From positions 1-23,820 of the forward strand of contig JBDRKE010000009.1 in NCBI GenBank assembly GCA_043814315.1: DNA of 23,820 nucleotides, in the 5' to 3' direction. The translations under genes were made by a program, and so were the position numbers. Shown piece after piece: positions 15,410-23,455 of the stretch (positions within the stretch are counted from its first letter, which is position 1; the number at the start of each line of letters is the position of its first letter). Under the pieces are notes generated by a model. It was not told the origin of the DNA. It did no database searches and saw only the letters and a list, made by a program, of their open reading frames with translations. This stretch comes from JBDRKE01 sp043814315 (lineage in GTDB: Bacteria; Omnitrophota; Gorgyraeia; Gygaellales; Profunditerraquicolaceae).

Positions 15410-18172
15410 CTACTCTCCCCTTTCAACTACTGTCCGGATGTTTTGGAAGGCTAATGTTTTTCCTTGCGGATTATATTCACCTATGCAACTTATCCCGTAC
15501 ACATCAGATCTTACGCTAAGCTGGTTTGAAATTGGGATAAAATTTTCATTCAAAAGAAACAACGCCCCCACACCTAACTTTAAATTGTCCTTTGTCCCGA
15601 GGGGACGATTCTGCAAAACTGCCTGGACTAGAACTTCGGAATCCAGGACGCTTCGTAAAACTTTTTCTTTGGCCGTATTAATATTAATCCTCCCTTGTAT
15701 ATGGGCCACGGGTTCCAAAATAATACTTTTTAATAATAAATTTTTATTTGAGTCGTTGATGACCTTTACCTGCAAAGTCCCCCCTTCCTTTTCACATTCA
15801 ACTGTTCCGAAAAGTGCCGTGCCTTGAGAAAATAAAAGCAGCGCTTCATTTTTGAATTCCTTATCACTATCCGTTTTGATGGAAACAAAGACCTGGTTTC
15901 CATCGGCTTTCAAATTTTCACTGACGATGCTTAATAAATAGAGGCCGGCCTGTATGCCGCTAAATTCCCAGATACCGCTCTCGCCTTTTTTTGATGATTC
16001 AAAAACGCCCTCTGTTTCTTTGAATGTTCCCCGCACATAGTGTCCGGCTAGCCCTAAAAAAACGGCTTCCAGAGAAATTTTATCTGCCATACGGATACAA
16101 TCCTGTGCCGTAAATTGAGCCCAACTTATTCCAGTTGATAATTTTCGGGCTTGCGAAAGGTCTGTGAGCGGCCTGTTGAATACGGTTATTTCGCCGGGGC
16201 TGTGCTTAACCAATCTATTGTAAGCATCACGGGTATACATCCCCTCATTCTCATTGGCCAATGCGGGTGTCGCTTTATCTCTTGCCTGGCAAATATACCA
16301 CCCATCAAAAACACCATCGCCATCAGAATCTTTTTTTTCGCTCGGGTCCCCTCTTTCCAAACTCACAAAGTCCAAGACCTTGTGTTCCGTATACTCCGCC
16401 GCGTCTACCTGCCTGCCTGAATCATCTTTAAGAATAACCGTAGCCCCTGTATCCGGCAATAAATCGTAACTTTTGTTGATGGTTTCTGAATGCTCGTCAA
16501 AAACCAAACTGACGCTATTTGAGCGCCAGGCCCCTTGAAAAGATATATTGTTATTTCTAAGCGCTCTGGGCCCCTGAGAATCATTGCTATCCACAGCCAA
16601 GACCAGATATTGATAAGGCCTGATCACGACACCTTCGGGTATACTGGCGGGCCAACCCGGGACAGGTTCATTATTGGATGAGTAAACCTCGATAGAAAAA
16701 TGACTCAAGGATATCTCCTGGCCGCATAGGTTGTAAATCTCTATGTACTCCGCATCCGGCTGCTGGCTCACCTGAACACCTTTAAAAGAGGTGCTGGTGG
16801 AACCGTTGTTCTTTATCTCTACGGTTAGCTCTCCGGGGCAATTCAGCGTATAAGGGAAATATTGTTTATCGTAAAGGCGGGGGGCGGTATTTCCGTGAAT
16901 CGTGACGTCCCCGACACATCCGCCGGCGCTTGCGGCCAAAACCATAACGTGATAGTACCCGGACTTAATCCCCGTAAATTTCTGAATGACGCTCTGGCCC
17001 GGCTCAAGCTGAACACTAGCCGAGGAAAGCTCCTGCCAGGGTTTAACCATCAATTCATTGATAACTAAAGCCTCCGTACCTGTGATGGGCTCGTGGCTCA
17101 TCCCTTCTTTAGGAGATAGGCTGACCAGTTTCACATGGGAAAAACGGCTGACATCTTCTTTGGCCGGTTTGATATTTAACGTGAAGGTGCCTGAGGCAAC
17201 TTTCACTTTCTTTGACAGGGATTCTCCGGAAAATAAAAGTTCTGCGGAATTTTCATCGTCTGAATAAACGACGCCTACCACATCAAAAGTTTGAGGGCCG
17301 TAAACATAACAAAAATATTCGCCCTCCTCCAAAGATAAATTAGACCAGCTGAATTTCCCGGCTTCTGAGCCGGCAGGAGCCTCGTAATAATTCCCCTTTT
17401 TTACCCAGGAGCCGCTTGTCGTAAGCTGCGTCGGCACCATGCCTGCCCTGACGAACCGGTCAAAACGCGTTTGAGCCACATCTTCATCAGAGGCATCCTT
17501 TAAATTGGCGCATTTCTGATGCGCTTCGGCAACACCCGCCCTTAAGAATGCCTGCAGCATGGCCAGCGGCGCGTAAGTGTTCAGATAAACCTTCCTCTGC
17601 CTTTCTAAGTCCGTTTCCTGGTCCTTCGAGTAAATGGTCACAAAATCTTTACAAAGCGCGAAATCTTTTTTTTCTAGGCTCGAGCCTATTTGCTCAACGG
17701 CATTGAATGGCCGTTGGGAGAATAAGGTGCCCGCGCCTGATGAACCGATTCCCAATTGCGAAAAAAGCTTTTCAAGTAAATCTTCCGAACAGGTATTAAT
17801 GTTGATTTTGGAAGCCTCATCAGAAATCCTGATACTAAAACGGCCAAAAGGCTCGTTGTTACCGTCCGTTATTTGGATCCAGCGTGATTCCTTTTCTCCG
17901 TCATTATCTAAATCTGCCTCGTTTCCCGCGAAGTGCGTGAATGTCCTATCCGTAAGCCCATCAATCAGATTCGACTGTCTATCTAATTTTAAGACTTCAC
18001 GCGCATAGGCAATGCCGGCCTCTGCGATATAGTGAGTTCGTAAAACATCCAGATTCCGGATGCTGGCCGTACGCTCGGTTTGCGCAAGAGTGAAAAAAGC
18101 GATACCCACAATAAATAATAAGGCCAGGATGGTTACAGCTATCATCGTGGCCTGCCCTCTTGTTTTTCTCAT
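15410..18172 (-). CDS. gspK: Giant GspK-like minor pseudopilin with lamin-tail insert
   Basis: 920 residues, against about 300-350 for GspK. The N-terminus (MRKTRGQATMIAVTILALL) is pilin-like, with a hydrophobic helix and no Glu at +5, as expected for GspK. A SAM/HhH-type motif KININT is at 122-127. A second GRININTAKEKVL is at ~827-839, and the C-terminus (SDVYGISCIGEY ... VVERG) is the usual GspK ending. Between them are ~650 extra residues with beta-rich modules and a lamin-tail-like domain: VINELMVKP at ~370-378 and EYIEIYNLCGQEISL at ~475-489, apparently interrupted by ~95 residues. A calcium-type DSDGDGVFDG lies at ~615-624. The start overlaps the gspI stop by four bases (ATGA). GspK caps the pseudopilus tip, so the insert may form an exposed head (inference). 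Confidence 0.85.
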   Translation of the reverse strand: MRKTRGQATMIAVTILALLFIVGIAFFTLAQTERTASIRNLDVLRTHYIAEAGIAYAREVLKLDRQSNLIDGLTDRTFTHFAGNEADLDNDGEKESRWIQITDGNNEPFGRFSIRISDEASKININTCSEDLLEKLFSQLGIGSSGAGTLFSQRPFNAVEQIGSSLEKKDFALCKDFVTIYSKDQETDLERQRKVYLNTYAPLAMLQAFLRAGVAEAHQKCANLKDASDEDVAQTRFDRFVRAGMVPTQLTTSGSWVKKGNYYEAPAGSEAGKFSWSNLSLEEGEYFCYVYGPQTFDVVGVVYSDDENSAELLFSGESLSKKVKVASGTFTLNIKPAKEDVSRFSHVKLVSLSPKEGMSHEPITGTEALVINELMVKPWQELSSASVQLEPGQSVIQKFTGIKSGYYHVMVLAASAGGCVGDVTIHGNTAPRLYDKQYFPYTLNCPGELTVEIKNNGSTSTSFKGVQVSQQPDAEYIEIYNLCGQEISLSHFSIEVYSSNNEPVPGWPASIPEGVVIRPYQYLVLAVDSNDSQGPRALRNNNISFQGAWRSNSVSLVFDEHSETINKSYDLLPDTGATVILKDDSGRQVDAAEYTEHKVLDFVSLERGDPSEKKDSDGDGVFDGWYICQARDKATPALANENEGMYTRDAYNRLVKHSPGEITVFNRPLTDLSQARKLSTGISWAQFTAQDCIRMADKISLEAVFLGLAGHYVRGTFKETEGVFESSKKGESGIWEFSGIQAGLYLLSIVSENLKADGNQVFVSIKTDSDKEFKNEALLLFSQGTALFGTVECEKEGGTLQVKVINDSNKNLLLKSIILEPVAHIQGRININTAKEKVLRSVLDSEVLVQAVLQNRPLGTKDNLKLGVGALFLLNENFIPISNQLSVRSDVYGISCIGEYNPQGKTLAFQNIRTVVERGE

Positions 18173-18543
18173 TCCTTAGTGATGTACGCTACAAACCTTT
18201 GTTTCTGCGGTTGTTTCTGGAATTCAAAATCCACATCCAACTCAACGAAAATTATCTCTATACCTTCTTCAAATTTGACGGGCCTGGCACTTAAAGACCA
18301 GCTCAAATCCCCCTCTTTTGCGGATTGAGCGCCTTCCTGCGGAATTGGCTCATTTTTAAGTCCTTCTAATTTTCTCTGGGCCAAAAGATAAACCTCATTC
18401 AGCTTGCGGCTGTAAGCTAACGCCTGCCAGCCCATGGGGAACAGATTAAAAAGGATGGCAATACCCACCCCCAGAATGAACAGGGCGACGAGGACCTCGA
18501 TTAAAGAAAACCCCTCTTGATACTTAGTATTAGACTTTCTCAT
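18169..18543 (-). CDS. gspI: GspI/PilV-type minor pseudopilin
   Basis: From ATG 18543 the protein has 124 residues: a short basic leader, then EGFSLIEVLVALFILGVGIA with the G-F cleavage site, Glu+5 and the hydrophobic stalk, then a small beta domain as in GspI. The open frame extends to 18621, but those codons (MDLGFNWDLEF ...) are translated word repeat. ATG 18543 has AAGAAG upstream. The gene overlaps gspK by four bases, matching the I-K partnership in the tip complex. Confidence 0.88.
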   Translation of the reverse strand: MRKSNTKYQEGFSLIEVLVALFILGVGIAILFNLFPMGWQALAYSRKLNEVYLLAQRKLEGLKNEPIPQEGAQSAKEGDLSWSLSARPVKFEEGIEIIFVELDVDFEFQKQPQKQRFVAYITKE

Positions 18544-18818
18544 ATGACTTCTTAAAGGCAAAGCAAGAGTTAAAAAATTCCAAATCTCAAATTCCAAATC
18601 CCAATTAAATCCCAAATCCAAATACTACCAAATCCAAAATAAATCCCAAATCCAAATGTACTACAAAGCCATGGTCGGTAGTCGATAGTCCGTAGTCCGT
18701 AGTTAAAAACCATAGGCTATAGACCCGCTTATTTTAAGGTCTGTTTGGGATTTGGACATTGGGATTTGTTTGGTATTGTTTGGATTTTGAAATTTGGATT
18801 TCTCATGTAACTTCTTAA
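18536..18818. repeat. Nested word array with 20-bp direct repeats at both ends
   Basis: CCAAATCCCAAAT words (18573-18658) are followed by GTAGTCCGTAGT words (18673-18705) and then by ATTTGGGATTTGG words (18731-18801), an inverted nested structure. The outer ends are TTTCTCATATGACTTCTTAA (18536-18555) and TTTCTCATGTAACTTCTTAA (18799-18818), 18 of 20 identical. The right copy lies at the gspF stop and preserves AAGAAG....ATGAGAAA, a second copy of the gspI ribosome site and start. The first ATG now opens only a short frame ending within the array. Confidence 0.75.
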
Positions 18819-18819
18819 G

Positions 18820-19842
18820 TCACTGAACAAGGCTGCTGATGGTAAATATGGGGAAGAATAAAGCCACCACGATAAATCCTACGATCCCGCCCATTATCAG
18901 GATCAAAAGCGGCTCAAGCAGGGACAATAAACCATTGAGGGCAAAAGAGACTTCATCTTCATAGTCGTCAGCCGCATCCTGGAACAATTCGCCGATCTTG
19001 CCGGTTTCTTCTCCGACCTGAATCATTTTGACTAACGTCAAAGGGAAAACCTTGGCCTGCTCCATGACGGCAGATAACGCATCTCCCTGTTCAAGCTTAA
19101 TCCTGATATTTTTAATGGCGTTTCGTAATAGCACGCCCTGCGTTGTCTCAATCAACACATCCAGGCATTTAATCAGCGTCACGCCCTGGCTCAGCATAGA
19201 ACCCAAGGTGCGACAGAGCCTGCCAATTTCCATAGTCTTGATAATAGGGCCAAACATAGGCAGGCGCCAGACACCTGCTTTGATAATCTCGCTTGCGCGT
19301 TCACTTTTACGATAAATAAAAGTTATTGCGATTCCAAAGGTTACGCCAAATAATAAAAAGACCCAACCCCAGCGGGCGGTGAATTTACTCAATCCTATAA
19401 GAAATAATGTCGCCGGCGGCAGGGAACCGCCTAATTCTTCAAAGATGCGGGTAAAAACCGGAATGACAAACACAAGCAGGACGGCTAAGATAAGGATAGC
19501 AATGGTCAAAACCAGGATGGGATACATCAAGGCTGCCTGAACCTGCCGGGTGATGCGGCGCTGCTGGAAAAGGTTCTGTGATAACTCTTTGAGTATGCCG
19601 GCTAAGTTGCCGCTGACCTCTGCGGCTTTTATCAGATTGATATAGAACAATGAAAAGAACTTAGGGTAGTGACCGAGGCTTTCGGAAAAACTCTTTCCCT
19701 CCCGGACATCCTGGATAATCAGCTCGATATCGCGCTTGAATTTTCCCTGAGGCAGCTGCACGCAAATTATCTCCAGGGCCTTGAGCAGCGGAATCCCCGC
19801 TTTTATGAGAATATAGATTTGCCGCGTAAAAAAGATAATCAT
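18820..19842 (-). CDS. gspF: GspF/PilC-type inner-membrane platform protein
   Basis: 340 residues with two T2SS-F domains. The first (~5-125) begins FTRQIYILIKAGIPLLKALE; the second (~205-325) contains TLGSMLSQGVTLIKCLDVL and VGEETGKIGELF. Membrane helices are at ~108-130, ~157-177 and ~311-333. The family usually has ~400 residues; the N-terminal ~60 cytoplasmic residues are absent, a common short form. GGAG six bases upstream supports the start. It forms the membrane platform rotated or driven by the GspE ATPase. The direct repeat at its stop suggests gspI once followed only ~13 bases away. Confidence 0.95.
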   Translation of the reverse strand: MIIFFTRQIYILIKAGIPLLKALEIICVQLPQGKFKRDIELIIQDVREGKSFSESLGHYPKFFSLFYINLIKAAEVSGNLAGILKELSQNLFQQRRITRQVQAALMYPILVLTIAILILAVLLVFVIPVFTRIFEELGGSLPPATLFLIGLSKFTARWGWVFLLFGVTFGIAITFIYRKSERASEIIKAGVWRLPMFGPIIKTMEIGRLCRTLGSMLSQGVTLIKCLDVLIETTQGVLLRNAIKNIRIKLEQGDALSAVMEQAKVFPLTLVKMIQVGEETGKIGELFQDAADDYEDEVSFALNGLLSLLEPLLILIMGGIVGFIVVALFFPIFTISSLVQ

Positions 19843-19902
19843 TATTTCTCCATTTCTTTAGTGGGCCACCCCCTCGGCCTAAATCCCAGGAATGGCCAGT
19901 TT

Positions 19903-19911
19903 ATTATAACA
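19903..19911 (-). promoter_or_regulatory. Candidate extended -10 promoter of gspF
   Basis: TGTTATAAT on the minus strand (TGn plus consensus TATAAT) lies ~60 bases before the gspF start and at the end of the receiver gene. No -35 is visible, which extended -10 promoters can do without. Confidence 0.5.
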
Positions 19912-19919
19912 TCAACCGC

Positions 19920-20321
19920 CTAAGGGCTCCTGTTTTTTTTAAGTTTTTTATGGGTTCTCAGGGTTGCCTCGAGCAAAGCTAAGCCTTCTTTGAAATCTTC
20001 TCCCTTGTAAAATATGCCGGAGATTCCGTAATCGCAGGTAAGTTTGGCCTTTTCATTGTCGAGATGCGCGCTGATAACGATAATCGGGACGTCTTTGTCG
20101 AATTTCCTGATTCTTTGGATTGCCTCCACTCCGTCCACACCCGGCATTCTTAAATCCATAAAAATAATATCCGGTTTTTTTTCTTTGGCTAACCTCACCG
20201 CGGCCTCTGCGGTATCCGCCGGTATGACAGAATAGCCTTTCGATTGCAGCCAGAAGGTCAGAAGCTCCCTGAAATCGGCCTCATCGTCAACGACCATAAC
20301 ATTTATGTTCTTACATTCCAT
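19920..20321 (-). CDS. Stand-alone response-regulator receiver protein
   Basis: 133 residues from ATG 20321, chosen because GGGAGG lies five bases upstream; the open frame reaches 20351. It is a single REC domain with no output domain. The acidic pocket is D12-D13 (VVDDEAD), the phosphoacceptor is D56 (FMDLRMPG), the conserved Ser is in IVISAH, and the Lys is in GIFYKGEDF, where the usual Lys-Pro is changed to Lys-Gly. A basic tail (KKLKKNRSP) follows. The upstream histidine kinase is destroyed, so it is now an orphan. It lies directly before gspF, so control of the pilus machine is possible but unproven. Confidence 0.9.
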   Translation of the reverse strand: MECKNINVMVVDDEADFRELLTFWLQSKGYSVIPADTAEAAVRLAKEKKPDIIFMDLRMPGVDGVEAIQRIRKFDKDVPIIVISAHLDNEKAKLTCDYGISGIFYKGEDFKEGLALLEATLRTHKKLKKNRSP

Positions 20322-20405
20322 AGACACCTCCCTCGCATAATCTTCACGCACAACTTTGGACTATACGTGATTTCATAGATGGGCGCTAGAGTATGTCTTT
20401 TACCT

Positions 20406-20644
20406 TTACCGGTAATGTAAAGGCCAATTTATGCCTGCGCGCAATTCAACGATTTCTTTGGCTATGGATAAGCCCAGCCCGGTTCCGCTGATGTCAGTAG
20501 AGACTCTTTCTCCCGCCCGATAAAATTACTCAAAGACTTTTTAAAAGGCCCTCCTGTCATCCTGGCACACTTGAATAAAAAAAAGGCGAGGATTATGCTA
20601 ATAAAGGCGGTGATGATATATAAGAAAATTACGGGGCTTGCCAC
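20406..20644 (-). pseudogene. Histidine kinase remnant (anchor plus ATPase tail, frameshifted)
   Basis: GTG at 20644 follows GGAGG by six bases and opens a 60-residue frame: a membrane helix (VIFLYIITAFISIILAFFLF), then FKKSLSNF, ending at 20462. From 20525 another frame reads FYRAGERVSTDISGTGLGLS and IAKEIVELRAG to a stop at 20406, unmistakably the G2 box and end of a HATPase_c domain. One extra T in the TTTT at ~20523-20526 would join them as SNFYRAGERV. Even then, the sensor, His-box and most of the ATPase domain are missing, so there has been a large internal deletion plus a frameshift. The small membrane peptide may still be translated. Confidence 0.8.
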
Positions 20645-20668
20645 AAAAAACCTCCATTGAATATTGCG

Positions 20669-20697
20669 ATTTTACCATAAAATTTTTACCACTTCAA
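20669..20697 (-). promoter_or_regulatory. Sigma70-type promoter of the kinase remnant / receiver unit
   Basis: TTGAAG (20692-20697), a 17-bp spacer and TAAAAT (20669-20674) on the minus strand, ~25 bases before the GTG of the kinase remnant. It likely still drives the receiver gene. Confidence 0.7.
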
Positions 20698-20747
20698 GCG
20701 ATATTCATTGTTATAACGACAATTTGCACTGATTCCTTCCATTAAGC

Positions 20748-20939
20748 ACAGATGATCACAGATAAAGATTCGCATAAAACCTTCCAATGAATACGGCAGA
20801 TGATCACAGATAAAGTCCTCTTTAAAGGGTTATCAGCGATCATCTGTGGTTTTTCCCGCAAAGCGGACATCCCCCTAGATAAAAGATTGTTGAGCGGGAA
20901 AATCAGCGATTATCTGTGCTATTAGGAAAAGAATACGGC
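20748..20939. repeat. GATCACAGATAAAG / ATCAGCGATCATCTGTG array with 9-bp direct repeat
   Basis: Two copies of GATGATCACAGATAAAG (20752 and 20798) lie in a ~46-bp tandem unit that starts CCTTCCA. Two copies of ATCAGCGAT(C/T)ATCTGTG (20832-20848 and 20904-20920) run in the opposite sense. An inverted pair TTTTCCCGC/GCGGGAAAA (20851-20859, 20894-20902) is nested inside. GAATACGGC occurs at 20789-20797 and again at 20931-20939 inside the last codons of the UbiA-like gene, flanking the inner block. Confidence 0.7.
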
Positions 20940-22565
20940 CTGGATAAGAAAAGAGAGCAGGGTCATGCCGAATACAAGATAAGTGCCGAAAATGAATCTT
21001 TCCTGTGCGTCTCTCCTTCTGATGTAAACGAAATTCGCCGTGCCAAACACAAGAGCCAGGACAAAAATAAACCAGTGGGTGAACACGGAGTAAAAGAGAA
21101 AAGGGGCCAAAAGGTAGCTTAAAAGCACGAAACCTCCCGTAACCAACCTTCCCCTATCCACGCCCAGCATAACCGGTAACGTCAGGATCTGGCAGGACTT
21201 ATCCCCTTCCATATCCTTAAGATCTTTGATATGGGAACTCAGGAAGAAAATCGCAAAGAGCAATCCCAATATCGAAGGATAAAAGGAAACCAGAAATTCG
21301 GTGGGAGCCAAAGAAACCTGGCCCAGCAAAAAAGCCAACACGGCCTCGATGCCTATAATGAGAGGATTTAAGGGGTAGAACCTTTTCAGCCTAAAAGGGG
21401 GCGCAGAATAAATAAAATACAGCGCCATAAAGACTAAAATCACCATAAAACAGCGATCACTAACCCAGACGGCAAAACACAAAGCCAGCGCAAGATACAC
21501 AAATCCCACCCTTAGATATTCGTATTTCTCGAGAGTTCCCGCAATGAGCGGCCTGTCTTTATTGGATAGCCGGTCGCAATCCGTATCAAAAATATCATTA
21601 GCGACCGCACAAAACTGACAGGCAAAGAACATGGCCAGGGTTATACCTAAAATCTTTATCACAAGAAATATATCCGTTTCCCGCACATCATAAAAATAAA
21701 GGGCCACTCCCATCATCACCAAAAGGATGTAGTGGAAAACGCGCGCCCAGCGAAGATTTCGCCATAAAGCCCGGAATTTTTCACCATCATAACGGCTATA
21801 CCAGATTGCGATCAAAACCGACGTGAATAAAAGCTGGGTGATGACCACGACTCTCTCATCCACTATGCCCGTTAACTTAGGGGGGATGTTCAAATAAATA
21901 AATTTGGATAAAAAAATCAAAAACCGGAAAAAAGACGAAATGAGGCCGGTTAAAACAGCGGGAATGGCTCCGTAAAGAACGCATGAAACAAACACAAAAA
22001 ATGCGCCGATGAGCGATAGGAATATCTTACTTTTCTTCAAATGGATGTAGATAAACGACAACAAGGTAATTCCGGCGACCTCTATCCTTAAGCTAAAGGG
22101 GACCTGGGAAAGCCTCAGGAAGGGGTTGAGGAATTGAATGAAGTTTTTACCCGCGTCTTCCTCAATATATTGATACACCACTTCTCTTTTAACAGCTAAA
22201 GAAATGAAGAAATCCATCAAAACGGGCAGGAGGATGATGGCAAAAAATATCAGGCTGACTTTAGAAACTTTTGTGATTTCTTCTCCGGAGAAGAAATGCA
22301 ACAGAAGGATAACCGTTAAAAGCAGGGAACTAAAAAATATGGGGACGTGAAAAAGGTGGAATAGGTCGGCTATGGGAAAGCTCCCTGCAGTAACGAGGCA
22401 TTCAAGGGAATCGCGCATGAAGATGATGCTTAAGGCTGCCGCAATCCAAAGCTCGAATCCTATGCGGCTTTCTTCCAGGCGGCTGATAAAGTTTCTAAAT
22501 CTATCCGCCATGGAGGCTTTAAGAGGCAGGGGGCTTACCATCACTTTTTTAGGAAACACTCCCAT
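20922..22565 (-). CDS. UbiA-family prenyltransferase with N-terminal membrane extension
   Basis: 547 residues. The C-terminal half (~265-547) is a UbiA prenyltransferase. The first Asp-rich motif is NDIFDTDCDRLSNKDRP (~323-339) and the second is DLKDMEGDK (~448-456), which bind Mg-diphosphate of the prenyl donor; ~8 helices surround them. Residues ~30-255 add about six further membrane helices of no family I recognise. UbiA enzymes join a prenyl chain to an aromatic or other acceptor; the acceptor cannot be read from sequence. The gene overlaps the methyltransferase by 25 bases from ATG 22565 (AGGA four bases upstream), or as TGATG if ATG 22541 is used. The pairing with a methyltransferase suggests a prenylated quinone or lipid, as in UbiA/UbiE-type pathways (inference). 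Confidence 0.88.
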   Translation of the reverse strand: MGVFPKKVMVSPLPLKASMADRFRNFISRLEESRIGFELWIAAALSIIFMRDSLECLVTAGSFPIADLFHLFHVPIFFSSLLLTVILLLHFFSGEEITKVSKVSLIFFAIILLPVLMDFFISLAVKREVVYQYIEEDAGKNFIQFLNPFLRLSQVPFSLRIEVAGITLLSFIYIHLKKSKIFLSLIGAFFVFVSCVLYGAIPAVLTGLISSFFRFLIFLSKFIYLNIPPKLTGIVDERVVVITQLLFTSVLIAIWYSRYDGEKFRALWRNLRWARVFHYILLVMMGVALYFYDVRETDIFLVIKILGITLAMFFACQFCAVANDIFDTDCDRLSNKDRPLIAGTLEKYEYLRVGFVYLALALCFAVWVSDRCFMVILVFMALYFIYSAPPFRLKRFYPLNPLIIGIEAVLAFLLGQVSLAPTEFLVSFYPSILGLLFAIFFLSSHIKDLKDMEGDKSCQILTLPVMLGVDRGRLVTGGFVLLSYLLAPFLFYSVFTHWFIFVLALVFGTANFVYIRRRDAQERFIFGTYLVFGMTLLSFLIQAVFFS

Positions 22566-23281
22566 AAAATCCTATTAAACCTCTCCCCTGTAAACCTGCT
22601 GTTCCTGAGCATCTCTTTATTTTTCATCAGGGTCCTGCGGGAATACTTGGGGCAAGAAAAAGAATAAGCCGAGAACCCCGCGTCTTTTAAAACGTTTTCC
22701 AGATGAGGCTCATCAAAGGATTCTTTCACGGATTCAAGAAACGCTCTTGCCTGCAAAGGGCTCATCCCCCGGGTAATCTCGGAAACGATATCCTGGCCAG
22801 CATCTTTTCTTAAATCATAAATATAAGCTACGGCTCCCGGTTTCAGTAAAGTTTTTATCCCGGAGAAAACAGCTTTCAGGTCATTCAAATGATGCAAGAC
22901 ACCGAAACTGACGGCCAGATCAAAAGACAAATCCCTAAAACAAAACTTATGTGCGTCGCAGGGAATAAACTTAACATGGCCAAGCTGCCGGGCGCAAGCG
23001 TTTTTTTGCGCCTCCTGCAGCATTTCTTGTGATATATCCACGCCGATAATTTCTGCCTGCGGCAGCCTTTTGGCAAATTCAAGCGCAAGCGTCCCTAACC
23101 CTGTGCCTATATCCAGAATCCTTCCTTGAGTAAAATTCAAGCGGGAAAGTACCTCATCCGCTATCAACGGATAGTTGGGATACATAAAAACGCTGTTTAA
23201 GGCACTGTACTCTTTAACAGCGCTGGCCTCATCCAGCAAACCAAACTCTTCACTTATTTTTTTTCCGGCTTCTTCTTGCAT
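22541..23281 (-). CDS. Class I SAM-dependent methyltransferase
   Basis: 246 residues with a Rossmann-type methyltransferase core. Motif I is ILDIGTGLGTLALEFA (~55-70), the acidic loop is IIGVDIS (~78-84), motif II is CDAH (~108-111), motif III is FDLAVSFGVLHHL (~120-132), and the post-motif is LLKPGAVAYIYDLR. The C-terminal ~75 residues form a lid probably giving substrate choice. It resembles UbiE/MenG-like or small-molecule methyltransferases; the substrate is unknown. It is translationally coupled to the UbiA-like gene. No clear Shine-Dalgarno precedes ATG 23281. Confidence 0.88.
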   Translation of the reverse strand: MQEEAGKKISEEFGLLDEASAVKEYSALNSVFMYPNYPLIADEVLSRLNFTQGRILDIGTGLGTLALEFAKRLPQAEIIGVDISQEMLQEAQKNACARQLGHVKFIPCDAHKFCFRDLSFDLAVSFGVLHHLNDLKAVFSGIKTLLKPGAVAYIYDLRKDAGQDIVSEITRGMSPLQARAFLESVKESFDEPHLENVLKDAGFSAYSFSCPKYSRRTLMKNKEMLRNSRFTGERFNRILWECFLKK

Positions 23282-23305
23282 AGGGTGTGTATTAACTTAA
23301 TAATG

Positions 23306-23455
23306 GCGTGACTTTAAGGTTATCAGGGTATCTGGAGATCAGGATTTGGATATCGGGATATCAGGAGAACGAGTTATTCCAAACCAAATTTAACCCTGAT
23401 TTCCCAGTCCCCTGATCTCCTAATCCTGATATCCTGATCACCCGATACCTAAAAG
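23306..23455. repeat. GATATCAGGA / TCCTGATATC inverted word array
   Basis: Words of type GATATCAGGA (23319-23375) are followed by reverse-complement words TCCTGATATCCTGATC (23393-23448). The outer ends are themselves inverted: ACTTTAAGGTTATC (23311-23324) against GATACCTAAAAGT (23444-23456). This fills the gap upstream of the methyltransferase gene; no obvious promoter was seen in it. Confidence 0.7.

Noticed and set aside
18544..18621. Upstream extension of gspI
   Set aside because: The codons are CCAAAT-type word repeats read in frame; ATG 18543 with AAGAAG fits a normal prepilin leader.
18566..18801. CRISPR array
   Set aside because: Words are 7-13 nt, degenerate, without spacers of fixed length, and reverse orientation midway; no cas genes nearby.
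20916..21122. Plus-strand frames over the UbiA-like gene and the array
   Set aside because: Shadows of the prenyltransferase; the residues are lysine-rich and lack any motif or ribosome site.
22885..23088. Minus-strand 67-residue frame inside the methyltransferase
   Set aside because: An alternate frame of a gene with all expected SAM-binding motifs.
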